Positions 18,043 to 26,360 of a stretch of 64,000 nt of DNA are shown piece by piece. Origin of the DNA: Reyranella soli (lineage in GTDB: Bacteria; Pseudomonadota; Alphaproteobacteria; Reyranellales; Reyranellaceae). The stretch spans positions 1 to 64,000 of the forward strand of contig NZ_BKAJ01000057.1 in NCBI RefSeq assembly GCF_007992495.1, read 5' to 3'. Each line of letters starts with the position of its first letter. Within the stretch, counting starts at the first letter, position 1. The notes beneath the pieces are model-generated. The model was not told where the DNA came from and made no database searches. It was given only the letters and a program-made list of their open reading frames with translations. The translations under genes were made by a program, and so were the position numbers.

Positions 18043-18283
18043 GAACTCTCCCGTCAGACCAAGGCGTCTAACCCGGCTGAGCGCGCCTTGTCGAACAGCG
18101 GTCGTCAGGTCAGCGAAAGTCCGAAGAGGGGCCGAGGGCTATCCGGTAAAATGGCGACAATGAGCCACCACGGAAACGGGGGCACGAACGTCAGCATAGA
18201 GAGAGCGTGATGATGCGGAGACCGATCAATTGGACCCGATGGAAGGGGCGTTCTGGTGGCCCCGGCAGCCTGGAGTAGATGAA

Positions 18284-18561
18284 ATGATCATCTATTGCTG
18301 GCACTCGCCCGAGAACCGCTTGATCAAAATCGGCTCCACAGTGTCGGCAGCGGGTGCTCGCGTCAGCATGCTCGAGTACAGCCGCATCTATGGCGTGACG
18401 TGCGACCCTCAGTCGTTGCGCGCGTTTCCCGTAGCACCAGGCGAGAGGAAATTGAGGTGGCGTGGCGGCTGGCCGATGAGAGCCCACGACGGACTGAAGG
18501 GTATGGAGGTGAGCGTGCGCGTCTCTGTGCATTGCAGACTGAAGCTGTTGTCAGCCCGTGA
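18284..18561 (+). pseudogene. GIY-YIG-like small protein, frameshifted
   Basis: From ATG 18284 the frame reads MIIYCWHSPENRLIKIGSTV, then ARVSMLEYSRIYGV, which resembles the start of MUG113/GIY-YIG-type small proteins (two strands, then KIG and Arg residues). Around 18435-18445 the natural continuation moves to another frame (REEIEVAWRLADESPRRTEG) that stops at 18561. Restored length is about 92 residues. The match is to the fold start only, so the family call is tentative. Confidence 0.4.
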
Positions 18562-18598
18562 TGGCCATCATCCGCCTGCCAGGCAAGCCGTGCCTCAC

Positions 18599-18748
18599 AT
18601 GTCAGAAGAGTTGCTCTATCTGGGGCCTTGCAGCTATCGCCGCGCGGTCGATCTCGTAGACGCCGCCATCCACGCCTTCGAGGAACCGGCCGACAACTGG
18701 TCGGCTTTCGGGCGCCCCCTTATGCAAACGGCAGCCGGTCAATCCTGA
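18599..18748 (+). CDS. Very small hypothetical protein
   Basis: A 49-residue frame from ATG 18599: MSEELLYLGPCSYRRAVDLV, then AAIHAFEEPADNWSAFG. The composition is protein-like and helical in the middle, but the start has no strong ribosome binding site and the frame is an extension of a longer open frame. Function unknown; it may be a piece of the degraded neighbour. Confidence 0.3.
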   Translation: MSEELLYLGPCSYRRAVDLVDAAIHAFEEPADNWSAFGRPLMQTAAGQS

Positions 18749-18749
18749 G

Positions 18750-18896
18750 TCATGGGTTGCTCGCCGCCACCGCGACGACCACCAGAACTATCAGGATGAT
18801 GGCCCACAGAGGCACCGCGGACAGTATGACGAGCCAACTCGCAGCCCAAAGAGCCGCGAGGCCGAGGCACGCGGTCAGTGTGAGCGCGAGTTTCAC
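18750..18896 (-). CDS. Very small two-helix membrane protein
   Basis: A 48-residue protein from a GTG at 18896: VKLALTLTACLGLAALWAAS, then WLVILSAVPLWAIILIVLVV and a short tail. Two transmembrane helices are obvious. Upstream in the same frame lies an Arg-rich stretch (WRNRRQRGRRL) back to a TGA near 18975, so the protein may start earlier at a non-standard codon. It is convergent with, and touches, the doubtful gene ending at 18748. Family not recognised. Confidence 0.45.
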   Translation of the reverse strand: MKLALTLTACLGLAALWAASWLVILSAVPLWAIILIVLVVVAVAASNP

Positions 18897-19225
18897 GAGC
18901 CGCCTGCCTCGCTGCCGCCGGTTGCGCCAAAGCCCCTTGTTGGGGTGCGCGGTGCGGTTTCGCGTAACCTCCCCTCACTGATGAGCCACGACACCACTAG
19001 CTGAACCATGACCCATCGTAGGCGGGCATTTGGACAAGCCGGATAAGAGTTTAGTGACCCGGCGCGCCCACAGGGTTGCGGAAAACCTCGGTCGCTCGCC
19101 TCAGGAGGGCCTTAGCAGGCAATCTCAGTTGTGGCCGTCGCGTGGCATCGACCTCGAAACTTTGCGCAGATCGACGTACCTTCCGCCATGGCGGCCATAT
19201 TGGGCCTTCGATGAAGGCGGACACG
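18897..19225. other. Non-coding stretch upstream of the protease cassette
   Basis: No convincing gene is seen. It spans the change from the decayed region on the left to intact genes on the right and should contain the promoter of the protease gene, but no clear -35/-10 pair stands out. Confidence 0.35.
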
Positions 19226-20959
19226 ATGAAAAACAGAATCTCGCCAGCCCCTCGTAAGCGGCAGTTCCGGCGAACCGATTCGTTTCGTGCGCGCGCACGC
19301 GCGAATGTGTATCTCAAGGACCCGCTTGCACTCTCCAGCCGAGGCTACTTCCCGGTCGGCGAGGCCATCGTCGGGGGCGACACGAGCGTTGCGCCAGGTC
19401 CCACGTCGTCGCGCTTCATGGTCGTGGACTACGATGCGACGACCGACAAGGTCTATGCACCGACGCCGCCTCAACGCAGGACCCAATACTGGTCGCGTGG
19501 CCGCGGCGAATACCTGTACGAATTCAGCGCCCGTCAGGGTACTCGGCAAGAGGCCCAGATCAATGCATGGGCCACTGCCGTCGAGGCACTGGAGTTGTTC
19601 CAGGATCCGGTCGTGCTCGGTCGTGAAGTGCCATGGGCCTTCGACGCGAACTGGCTTCGTATCCTGCCCCAGGGCATGTACGAGGCGAACGCGTTCTACA
19701 GCCGGCGGACGCGCGCGCTGCACTTCGGCTATTTCTTTGACCGAGACGATCGGCTGATCAAGACGTCGCTCAGCCACGACATCGTGACCCACGAGACTGC
19801 GCACGCCATCCTGGACGGCCTGCGCCCGTATTATCTCGAATCCGTGCATCCCGATGCCGTTGCGTTTCATGAATATGTCGGCGATGTCGCTGCGATGCTG
19901 TCCTTGTTCCGTCAGAGGGAATTCATCAAGCAACTCGTGCTGCTTCCGGTCGGCAAGAAGGACTTTTTCAATCTGGTAACGGATCTTGCCCCCCAGGTCG
20001 GGCAAGGCCTGTACGGCAACGCCGACCGCGCCGCGCTGCGCAGCGCGCGCAATGACCTTACATACGCCAGGGTCGAGAACGAGCCGGACCCGCACGTTCG
20101 AAGCCAGGTGCTGACCGGACTCGCGTTCGATGTTCTCGAAGGCGTGGTCGAGCAGCGACTCAATGACACGCGCGCCGGCGAAGGATTCAAGTTCGAGAGC
20201 AAGCCTCAGAGGTTGTTCGCCCATCTGTTGGCCGCGGCACGCCACGCCATGCGGATGCTCTTGCGGCCGATCGACCTGCTGCCTCCGGGGAACATCACAT
20301 TCCCCGAATACGGTTCGATCGTACTGGCAGCCGACAATCAATCGACTCCCGGGGATAGTCGGGGTTATCGCAAGGTCCTGGAGCGGGCCCTGCGCAAGCG
20401 CGGCCTCCATCCCGATCAATGGGAATACCAATTCTACATCGAATCCGATGAACCGGAGAATCGCAACCTTCGAGAGCGTGACATCGCCATGATCCGCAGC
20501 TCGAAGGTCGGTGCGTACCGCTTCCTCGATGCGAACCGCCGCGCCTTTCAGATACCTACCGATCGCGACGTCCGCGTTGTGGCGGTTTCCACCAACCGGC
20601 GCGAGCTCGACTACGGCACCCTGGCCGTGCCGGAGACCATGATTCAGTACGTCTGGGAGGAGCGCGTTTCGCTTCCGAAGGACATGCGCACCAGCGCGCT
20701 CGATCACGTGGTCATGAGGGCGGGCGGCACCATAACGGTCGACGAATCGGTGAATCTCGTGCACTGGGCGAATCAGCCGCCGACACCGCGGCGACTGGAT
20801 GACACGCGGGTCAGCGCGATGAGCCTGGTGCGCGACCGTGCCATAGAGACGACGCCCGTCCGCGGGCTGATCAACGCCCGCCCATTTCTCGCCCAAAACG
20901 ACGGTCGGGGCGGCATGCACCTGATGGTGAATACGGCGCGCATGCATCATCCACGATAG
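19226..20959 (+). CDS. Gluzincin-type zinc metallopeptidase, cytosolic
   Basis: A 577-residue protein; ATG 19226 is chosen for the GAAGG eight bases upstream (ATG 19211 would add five residues). The zinc site is HDIVTHETAHAILDGL near residues 185-200 (HExxH), followed about 25 residues later by HPDAVAFHEYVGDVAAM, whose Glu fits the third ligand of gluzincins such as the M4 and M36 families. The N-terminal 150 and C-terminal 300 residues match no domain I know. There is no signal peptide, unusual for this clan. It is ten bases upstream of the metallo-beta-lactamase-fold gene, surely one operon. It could be an intracellular toxin or defence protease or a T6SS cargo; this is inference. Confidence 0.65.
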   Translation: MKNRISPAPRKRQFRRTDSFRARARANVYLKDPLALSSRGYFPVGEAIVGGDTSVAPGPTSSRFMVVDYDATTDKVYAPTPPQRRTQYWSRGRGEYLYEFSARQGTRQEAQINAWATAVEALELFQDPVVLGREVPWAFDANWLRILPQGMYEANAFYSRRTRALHFGYFFDRDDRLIKTSLSHDIVTHETAHAILDGLRPYYLESVHPDAVAFHEYVGDVAAMLSLFRQREFIKQLVLLPVGKKDFFNLVTDLAPQVGQGLYGNADRAALRSARNDLTYARVENEPDPHVRSQVLTGLAFDVLEGVVEQRLNDTRAGEGFKFESKPQRLFAHLLAAARHAMRMLLRPIDLLPPGNITFPEYGSIVLAADNQSTPGDSRGYRKVLERALRKRGLHPDQWEYQFYIESDEPENRNLRERDIAMIRSSKVGAYRFLDANRRAFQIPTDRDVRVVAVSTNRRELDYGTLAVPETMIQYVWEERVSLPKDMRTSALDHVVMRAGGTITVDESVNLVHWANQPPTPRRLDDTRVSAMSLVRDRAIETTPVRGLINARPFLAQNDGRGGMHLMVNTARMHHPR

Positions 20960-20969
20960 GAGCCTGTCG

Positions 20970-22175
20970 ATGGCGACAACGCGCAAAAGCGGGGACGTCA
21001 GAGTTCGCGCCTACAACGTCCGGTTCGGCGATTGCATCTTGATTTCTTTCGGCCAGGGCGCGAGCGAGAAGCACATCCTGGTCGATTTCGGCAATGCGCC
21101 GGCCGGGGTGCGCAATGGCGGCGGCAAGAACGACGTCTTCGCACCCGTGGCGCGTGACCTCGCAAAGCGTACGAACAAGCGCATCGACCTGCTGGTCATG
21201 AGCCATGAACATCTCGACCACATGGAAGGCTTCTACAGCGAGCGCGCGGTGTTCGATCAATGCGATGTCGGCGAAGTATGGATGTCCATCATGAGCTCGC
21301 CGGACTACTATCGCCGCTTCCCGCAATGCGAACCCGAGCGACGCGCCCGGATGGCGCTGCTCGACAAGGTCACGAATGGGCAGGGCGTCGCCCATTTCGA
21401 AAATCTTCCAGGTCCGGTGCAGGCGCTCATCGCAAACAATGTGCTCAATCTCGCAAACAAGGAGCGCGTCGACTATCTGCGTAGACTGGTGCCCGCCAAG
21501 CGGCTGAAGTACCTCAGCCGCCGCGCCGGCGCGACGCGGTCCAGCTCGCTGGGAGACGACGTCAAGATCGAGGTCCTCGCGCCGGAGCAGGATGCAAGCC
21601 TGTATTACAAGAGCCGGAACAAGCGGCTGTGGCTCGACATGGCGGCGCGCCTGGGTTCGGTGGGGCATGCGCGTCGACCGCGTGCTGCCGCCGCACCGCC
21701 GAAGGCGCCCCGCCACATGGCGCCGGACGAATTTGCCCAGTTGCGCGATCAGATCGCCGAACTGGACGTGAATGATCTCCTGGCGATCGACAAGGCGGCC
21801 AACAATACGAGCCTTGTGCTCCGCATTACGGTCCATGGAAAAGTGCTGCTGCTGCCTGGCGACGCCGAAGCCGAGAGCTGGGCCGTCATGAAGAAGGCAA
21901 AGCTCCTTGCTCCCGTTGACTTCCTGAAGCTCGCGCATCACGGCAGCATCAACGGCATGCCATTCGAAGGGACCGAACAGGTCCTGAGTCATGTGCTGAA
22001 ACCGGCCCGCAAGACGGTAGCGCTGGTCAGCACCTGCCGCGGGGTCTACGGCGACACGCGCGAGACTGAAATCCCCCAACATCGGTTGATGGCGCAGCTC
22101 AAGGAAAAGTGCGCCAAGGTGTATGTCACCCAGGACGCTGCACCTTTCGGGCAGGGCTTCGATATCGTGCTCTAG
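20970..22175 (+). CDS. ComEC/Rec2-like metallo-beta-lactamase-fold hydrolase, soluble
   Basis: A 401-residue protein with AGGAG before ATG 20970. After an N-terminal strand (VRAYNVRFGDCILISFG) comes the metal site MSHEHLDHMEGF (HxHxDH) near residues 75-82, then NNTSLVLRITVHGKVLLLPG with its GDAE near residue 290, and LKLAHHGSINGM near 310. This is the MBL domain of the ComEC C-terminal type, without the membrane channel and without a signal peptide. Related stand-alone domains act as nucleases or phosphodiesterases. Immediate coupling to a protease gene suggests joint action. A Pro/Ala/Arg insert at about residues 230-250 is a likely flexible loop. Confidence 0.78.
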   Translation: MATTRKSGDVRVRAYNVRFGDCILISFGQGASEKHILVDFGNAPAGVRNGGGKNDVFAPVARDLAKRTNKRIDLLVMSHEHLDHMEGFYSERAVFDQCDVGEVWMSIMSSPDYYRRFPQCEPERRARMALLDKVTNGQGVAHFENLPGPVQALIANNVLNLANKERVDYLRRLVPAKRLKYLSRRAGATRSSSLGDDVKIEVLAPEQDASLYYKSRNKRLWLDMAARLGSVGHARRPRAAAAPPKAPRHMAPDEFAQLRDQIAELDVNDLLAIDKAANNTSLVLRITVHGKVLLLPGDAEAESWAVMKKAKLLAPVDFLKLAHHGSINGMPFEGTEQVLSHVLKPARKTVALVSTCRGVYGDTRETEIPQHRLMAQLKEKCAKVYVTQDAAPFGQGFDIVL

Positions 22176-22189
22176 CGCGAACGGCTTTA

Positions 22190-23038
22190 CTAAGGCACGG
22201 GCGTCGGCGGCGGCACCCAGTCGTTGTCCCAGTAGGTGATCAACTGCGGCGCGACCACCCGTGCGGTGAAGCGCACCGGCGCTTCGGCGTGGGCCGGGAT
22301 CAGATGGTGGCGCAACTGCGAGATCCAGGGCTGGGCCAACCGCGCCGTCGCATGATCGCCCATGCCCATGAGATCGTTGCGCTGATCCAGGGTGATGCCG
22401 TAGTGGGCGTCGGTGTTGCCCCGGCCGCGGACGTGTTGCAGGCCAAGCGTGTGCCCGAACTCGTGCAGGATCGTGGTCTGCAGGAAGCCGACGCTGTGCC
22501 TGACGCGCCCCAGGCGGGTCTGTCGCGTGTTCCAGTCGAGCGCGAGGTCGCGGTGGGTGAAGAGGCCAAGGCGCCGCTCCGCCAAGGCGAAGGAGCGGAA
22601 GTTCGTTTCCCGCGGCTTGACGATGAAGTAGCGTTGATTCGCCAGTCCGGCTGCATCGACCAGCCCGATGGACATGCTGCAGGTGACCTTGGACGCCGAA
22701 GCTGCGCCGATGGCGTGGCGCGCCTGATACCACGCCCGGTTCGGCGCGAGCTCGAACTTGCCGTCCCAATAGCGCATCAGGACCCTGACGAAGTTGTCGC
22801 GAAAGGCGACCCATTCGCCATCCGTCCACGCATCGAGATTGAACCGCTCGCGGCCGTCGTGAAGGATGCCGTCGCCGCTGCCATGGGTGCCCCAGGCGCG
22901 GAATTCGGTGAGGCGGGTGGTTGGCTCGACGCGCACGAGCTGAATGCTGAATTGCAGCATGAGATCGACGGTTCGCTCGTCCATCGGCATCAGGAGCGAA
23001 TCGCGATCCCTGCCGTTGTGAATCATCCGGATTTGCAT
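22190..23038 (-). CDS. Metzincin-type zinc metallopeptidase, cytosolic
   Basis: A 282-residue protein from ATG 23038. The signature TTILHEFGHTLGLQHVRG near residues 187-204 is the full HExxHxxGxxH metzincin site, followed by the Met-turn region RNDLMGMGDH about 20 residues later. The N-terminal half is unassigned. No signal peptide or prodomain is evident, so the enzyme appears cytosolic or exported by another route. It converges with the MBL-fold gene (14 bases between ends), so the cassette holds two proteases of different clans around one metallohydrolase. Substrate unknown. Confidence 0.75.
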   Translation of the reverse strand: MQIRMIHNGRDRDSLLMPMDERTVDLMLQFSIQLVRVEPTTRLTEFRAWGTHGSGDGILHDGRERFNLDAWTDGEWVAFRDNFVRVLMRYWDGKFELAPNRAWYQARHAIGAASASKVTCSMSIGLVDAAGLANQRYFIVKPRETNFRSFALAERRLGLFTHRDLALDWNTRQTRLGRVRHSVGFLQTTILHEFGHTLGLQHVRGRGNTDAHYGITLDQRNDLMGMGDHATARLAQPWISQLRHHLIPAHAEAPVRFTARVVAPQLITYWDNDWVPPPTPVP

Positions 23039-23275
23039 GGTCGCCGCCGCTCCAGACGTACCCGCCCATCATCGCGCCAAAGCATGGCGGTTCAAGGGCG
23101 CCGAGGGTCGTCCTGGGTGACAAATCCCACAGATTCCCGTCGTCGCGGTGGCTAGGAAAGAGAACCGGTTTCGAGTTGGGGCCCATTGTGATGTACGATC
23201 ACGCCGAGCACATCGTCATCGGCCGAATCGGATCCGTCAGGACCGCGGCCCAGCGCCGATCGTGGAACAGGTCTC

Positions 23276-23545
23276 GTGAAACGCATTCTCCTTGTATTGG
23301 CCGCCATGGCGTTGTCGGCGCCGCTCGCTCAGGCGCAGAGCGATGACAAGGCCTATTGCGCCCAGCTCAGCGAGCTCTATCGGAAGTACGTCCAGAACGC
23401 GACGGGCCGGCGGGTCGACGTCGAGGCGCTGCAGGCGCTCGACGACTGCTCGCGGGGAAAGCCCGCCTCGGCGATTCCGGTGCTGGAGAAGAGGCTGCGC
23501 GACGCCAAGATCACGCCGCCCGGCGGCGGCGAATTCAAGCCTTAG
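23276..23545 (+). CDS. Small secreted hypothetical protein
   Basis: An 89-residue protein from a GTG at 23276 (MKRILLVLAAMALSAPLAQA), with a clear signal peptide cleaved at about residue 20. The mature part is helical with two cysteines (YCAQLSELYRKYV, LDDCSRGKPASAIPVLEKRL) and ends with a Pro/Gly-rich tail. It ends one base before the convergent glucosaminidase gene. It might be a periplasmic partner or immunity protein of that gene, an idea based only on size, export signal and position. Confidence 0.65.
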   Translation: MKRILLVLAAMALSAPLAQAQSDDKAYCAQLSELYRKYVQNATGRRVDVEALQALDDCSRGKPASAIPVLEKRLRDAKITPPGGGEFKP

Positions 23546-23546
23546 A

Positions 23547-24326
23547 TCAGTCGTACTGCTTCAGGCGATAGTTCTCCATCACCCACTTCAGCGTCGTGCC
23601 ATATTGCGGATCGGTGGCGTAGACGCCGGTCAATGCGTCGGCGAAGCGATCGGGATCCTTCACGACCTCCATCGCGGTGCGATAGGGCGATCCCGTCGAC
23701 AGCAGCTTGCCGTGCAGTTCGAAGGCTTCGGACATGCTGGCGAAGCGTCGGAAGCGCGCCGTCATCGTCACCACCTTGCCGTCGATGACTTCGCGGGTCT
23801 CGCTTTCGACCGCTGGCTGGCCCTCCAGCGCCTTGATGCCGAACGGGTTGTTGCTGTCGGGCGGCATGGCCGCGCCCCAGGCGCTCTCGACGATCCATTG
23901 CGCCAGCGTGATCGACGCCGGGATGCCCCACCGCTTGCCCGACGCCTTGGCGGCTTCGATGATCTCTGGCGGAACGATCCCGACATGGCCGAAGCGCGGC
24001 GGCGGCGCCTGTTCCTTGGTGACCAGCGGCCGCGCGGCCAGGGCGTAGTAGGTCGGGCTGCCGGGCGCCACATATCCGGTCGGCGGATTCATGTTCATCA
24101 CGACCGCCTGGAACGCCTTGATGGCGAGGATCGTCCCGGGATCCATCATGCCGGTGACGGGGACCTCGGTGTGGGGCTTAGGCAGCCGCCGGTTCAGCAG
24201 CGATTGGATGACGAATACGTCGCCCGGGCCGTTCACCGCGTCCAGCCCGACCGATGTGAAGATCGGCGGGGCGACCGCGCCGGCTTCATCGGTACTCAGG
24301 ATCACTTGCGAAGGGGCAAGGCACAT
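23547..24326 (-). CDS. FlgJ-type glucosaminidase with N-terminal peptidoglycan-binding-like domain
   Basis: A 259-residue protein. The C-terminal half is a GH73-type beta-N-acetylglucosaminidase: WGIPASITLAQWIVESAWGA (catalytic Glu in the VES triplet), NNPFGIKALEG, FRRFASMSEAFELHGKLL and YATDPQYGTTLKWVMENY. The N-terminal part, SVGLDAVNGPGDVFVIQSLL then GMMDPGTILAIKAFQ, looks like the peptidoglycan-binding/NPADV-like module common in exported muralytic proteins. No signal peptide is visible. The gene lies next to, and divergent from, the T6SS operon, so it is a good candidate for a T6SS-delivered cell-wall effector or a wall-remodelling helper for the apparatus. Confidence 0.75.
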   Translation of the reverse strand: MCLAPSQVILSTDEAGAVAPPIFTSVGLDAVNGPGDVFVIQSLLNRRLPKPHTEVPVTGMMDPGTILAIKAFQAVVMNMNPPTGYVAPGSPTYYALAARPLVTKEQAPPPRFGHVGIVPPEIIEAAKASGKRWGIPASITLAQWIVESAWGAAMPPDSNNPFGIKALEGQPAVESETREVIDGKVVTMTARFRRFASMSEAFELHGKLLSTGSPYRTAMEVVKDPDRFADALTGVYATDPQYGTTLKWVMENYRLKQYD

Positions 24327-24594
24327 GGCGACAGGGTCTTTTGTCGAACGGCTGAGGCTTAGGATGGCTGCCGTCGCCCCGAGCCGTCAACCGCATCCGT
24401 TGATACAGAGATTAATGGTAGTTTTAGGGCGTCCTGCAACTTTCAATATGATTGAGCAGGCTTCCAGTGAGTTCGCAGGAGGGCGTTCCAACCGCTACCA
24501 AAGCCAAGTACGATTGCCCAGTCGAGGGTTCCCCTACTAGTATTTTAGGCGACCGGACCAGCCGCTCACCTCCCGTATAGGAGTGCGTCCTCAC
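24327..24594. promoter_or_regulatory. Divergent intergenic region, glucosaminidase / T6SS operon
   Basis: These 268 bases separate the glucosaminidase start from the fha start and must hold the promoter of the seven-gene T6SS operon. The stretch is locally AT-richer than its neighbours (for example TTGATACAGAGATTAATGG near 24399). AGGAG at 24579-24583 is the ribosome binding site for the GTG at 24595. No sigma-54 box is seen. Confidence 0.4.
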
Positions 24595-25902
24595 GTGACC
24601 CTGAAGCTTGTCATGATCCGCTGTCCCGACAACGTGGCGCCCGAGCGGCGCGAGGTTCGTGGCGGCGAGTTCTCCATAGGCCGGGGGAAAGAAAACCAGT
24701 GGGTCGTTCCCGATCCCGAGCGCCACCTGTCGAAGAAGCACTGCCAGTTCGTCTACGGCGTAGGCGAATGGGAGGTGCACGATTTCAGCACCAACGGCAC
24801 CTTCCTCAACCAGGCCGGCGATCCTATCGGCAAGGGCGCCAGCCAGAAGCTGCGCAACGGCGACAGGGTCAAGTTCGGCCTCTACGAGATCGAAGTGATC
24901 ATCGACGAGGAAGAGGCGGCGCGCGCGCATGACGACTTCCTGCCGTCGCGGTCCGATGTGCGGCCCTACCAGGACGCCCGGCTGCCGAGCTCCTCGTCGA
25001 TGCTGGACGCGCCTAATTCGCCGATCCTGCCGGCGGATTTCGATCCGCTGGCGCCCAACCCGGAGCCGTTCAGCGGACCGACGGACTCCGATCACGTACC
25101 AGCCCTTCAGAGCGCTTTCCGGCCACCGGGACCGGTCGCGATCATTCCGGACGACTGGGACGTCGACCTGTCGGCGGCCAACCCGCGGCCTCAACCGGCG
25201 CACCCGCCGCAGGCTGAGCAGCCGGCGCCCGCCCCCGCCGTCGCCACTCCAGTGAAGACCGAGCGCCGGGCGCCGACGCCGGCGGCGGCTCCGTCGGCCG
25301 TGGCGGCGAGCGATGCCGCCGTGGTCGAGGCTTTCCTGCGGGGTGTCGCCATGAACGACGCGGCGCTGCCGGATCCGGAGAAGACGCTGGAGCGGATCGG
25401 CGCCGCCTTGCGGGCGAGCGTCAACGGCCTTCGCCAGACCTTGATGGCGCGCTCGAGCATCAAGGACGAGTTCCGCATCGAGCAGACGATGATCCGGCCG
25501 ACCGGCAACAACCCCTTGAAGTTCTCGCTCGATGATGATGACGCCCTGGCAACCTTGCTCGGCATCGGCCGGCGCGGCGGGATGCCGGTGGATGAGGCCA
25601 TTGCCGAAGCCTTCGACGACCTCAGAATGCACGAGCTCGCGACAATCTCGGCGATGCAGGCGGCCGTGCGGGTCCTGCTCGCCCAGTTCGATCCCGAGAT
25701 CATCGAACAGAAGGCGGGCGGCGGTGGGCTGCAGATCCATCCTGCCCAGAAGAAGGCCAAGGCATGGGAGGCCTTCGGGCAGCTGCACAAGAGCGTGACC
25801 CAGGCGCTTTCGGACGATTTCGACAGCGTGTTCGGCAAGGCCTTTGCGCGTGCCTACGAGCAGGCGATTGAAAAACTGACCTCTGATCGGGCCTCATCAT
25901 GA
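24595..25902 (+). CDS. fha: T6SS FHA-domain protein (TagH/ImpI)
   Basis: A 435-residue protein. GTG 24595 is chosen because the protein then begins MTLKLVMIRCP as in the family, with AGGAG 11 bases upstream; a GTG at 24583 would overlap that site. An N-terminal FHA domain carries FSIGRGKENQWVV near residue 27, LSKKHCQFVY and FSTNGTFLN. A Pro/Ala-rich linker (about residues 120-240) leads to the T6SS-specific C-terminal domain. FHA domains bind phosphothreonine, so this is the cytoplasmic scaffold through which the locus kinase and phosphatase control assembly. It is the first gene of an operon that overlaps tssJ by four bases. Confidence 0.9.
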   Translation: MTLKLVMIRCPDNVAPERREVRGGEFSIGRGKENQWVVPDPERHLSKKHCQFVYGVGEWEVHDFSTNGTFLNQAGDPIGKGASQKLRNGDRVKFGLYEIEVIIDEEEAARAHDDFLPSRSDVRPYQDARLPSSSSMLDAPNSPILPADFDPLAPNPEPFSGPTDSDHVPALQSAFRPPGPVAIIPDDWDVDLSAANPRPQPAHPPQAEQPAPAPAVATPVKTERRAPTPAAAPSAVAASDAAVVEAFLRGVAMNDAALPDPEKTLERIGAALRASVNGLRQTLMARSSIKDEFRIEQTMIRPTGNNPLKFSLDDDDALATLLGIGRRGGMPVDEAIAEAFDDLRMHELATISAMQAAVRVLLAQFDPEIIEQKAGGGGLQIHPAQKKAKAWEAFGQLHKSVTQALSDDFDSVFGKAFARAYEQAIEKLTSDRASS

Positions 25903-26360
25903 TCGACCGTCGCCGGTTTCTGTTTGGGGCGGTGCCGGCCGCCCTGCTGGTCGAAGGTTGCGGTGGTCCACCGCCGCCGGCGGTGGTCGATGTGACCATC
26001 AGAGCGAGCTCCGACATCAATCCCAATCCAGCCGGCACGCCGGTGTCGGTCGCGGTCCGCCTCTATTCGCTCAATGCCAGGGGCAAGTTCGAATCAGCCG
26101 ACGTTTACTCCCTGATGCAGCGCGAGGCCCAGACGCTGGGAACGGAAAGCGCCGGCGCCGAGGAAGTGGTGGTGCGCCCGGGCGAGACCCGCAAGGTCAC
26201 GCTGATGCCCAAGCCCGGGGTGCGGTTCATCGGCGTTGCCGTGCTGTTCCGCGACATCGATCGCGCGCAATGGCGCATGGTCACGCCCATCGCCGAGAGC
26301 GGACTCTCGCGGTTCGCAATCTCCATCAGCGGCACCAGAGCCGCCCTGGTACCGACATGA
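25899..26360 (+). CDS. tssJ: T6SS outer-membrane lipoprotein TssJ
   Basis: A 153-residue lipoprotein. The start MIDRRRFLFGAVPAALLVEG ends at Cys21, the lipidation residue; the lipobox VEGC has an unusual Glu. The DRRRFLFG stretch resembles a twin-arginine signal, so export through Tat is possible. The mature part is a transthyretin-like beta sandwich (VVDVTIRASSDINPN, VSVAVRLYSL, GVRFIGVAVLFRDIDRAQWR) typical of TssJ, which holds the TssM periplasmic domain at the outer membrane. ATGA overlaps link it to fha before and tssK after. Confidence 0.92.
   Translation: MIDRRRFLFGAVPAALLVEGCGGPPPPAVVDVTIRASSDINPNPAGTPVSVAVRLYSLNARGKFESADVYSLMQREAQTLGTESAGAEEVVVRPGETRKVTLMPKPGVRFIGVAVLFRDIDRAQWRMVTPIAESGLSRFAISISGTRAALVPT

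Noticed and set aside
17400-18210. Continuation of the second cyclase frame to 18210, seemingly a 714-residue protein
   Set aside because: After about 17350 the translation is not cyclase- or TPR-like and is antisense to a recognisable dehydrogenase; it is read-through of a junction.
20871-23186. A very long open frame on minus (about 770 codons) covering the MBL gene and part of the metzincin
   Set aside because: It is antisense to genes with clear catalytic motifs and its own product is Arg/His/Pro-rich without any family pattern; a GC-rich shadow.
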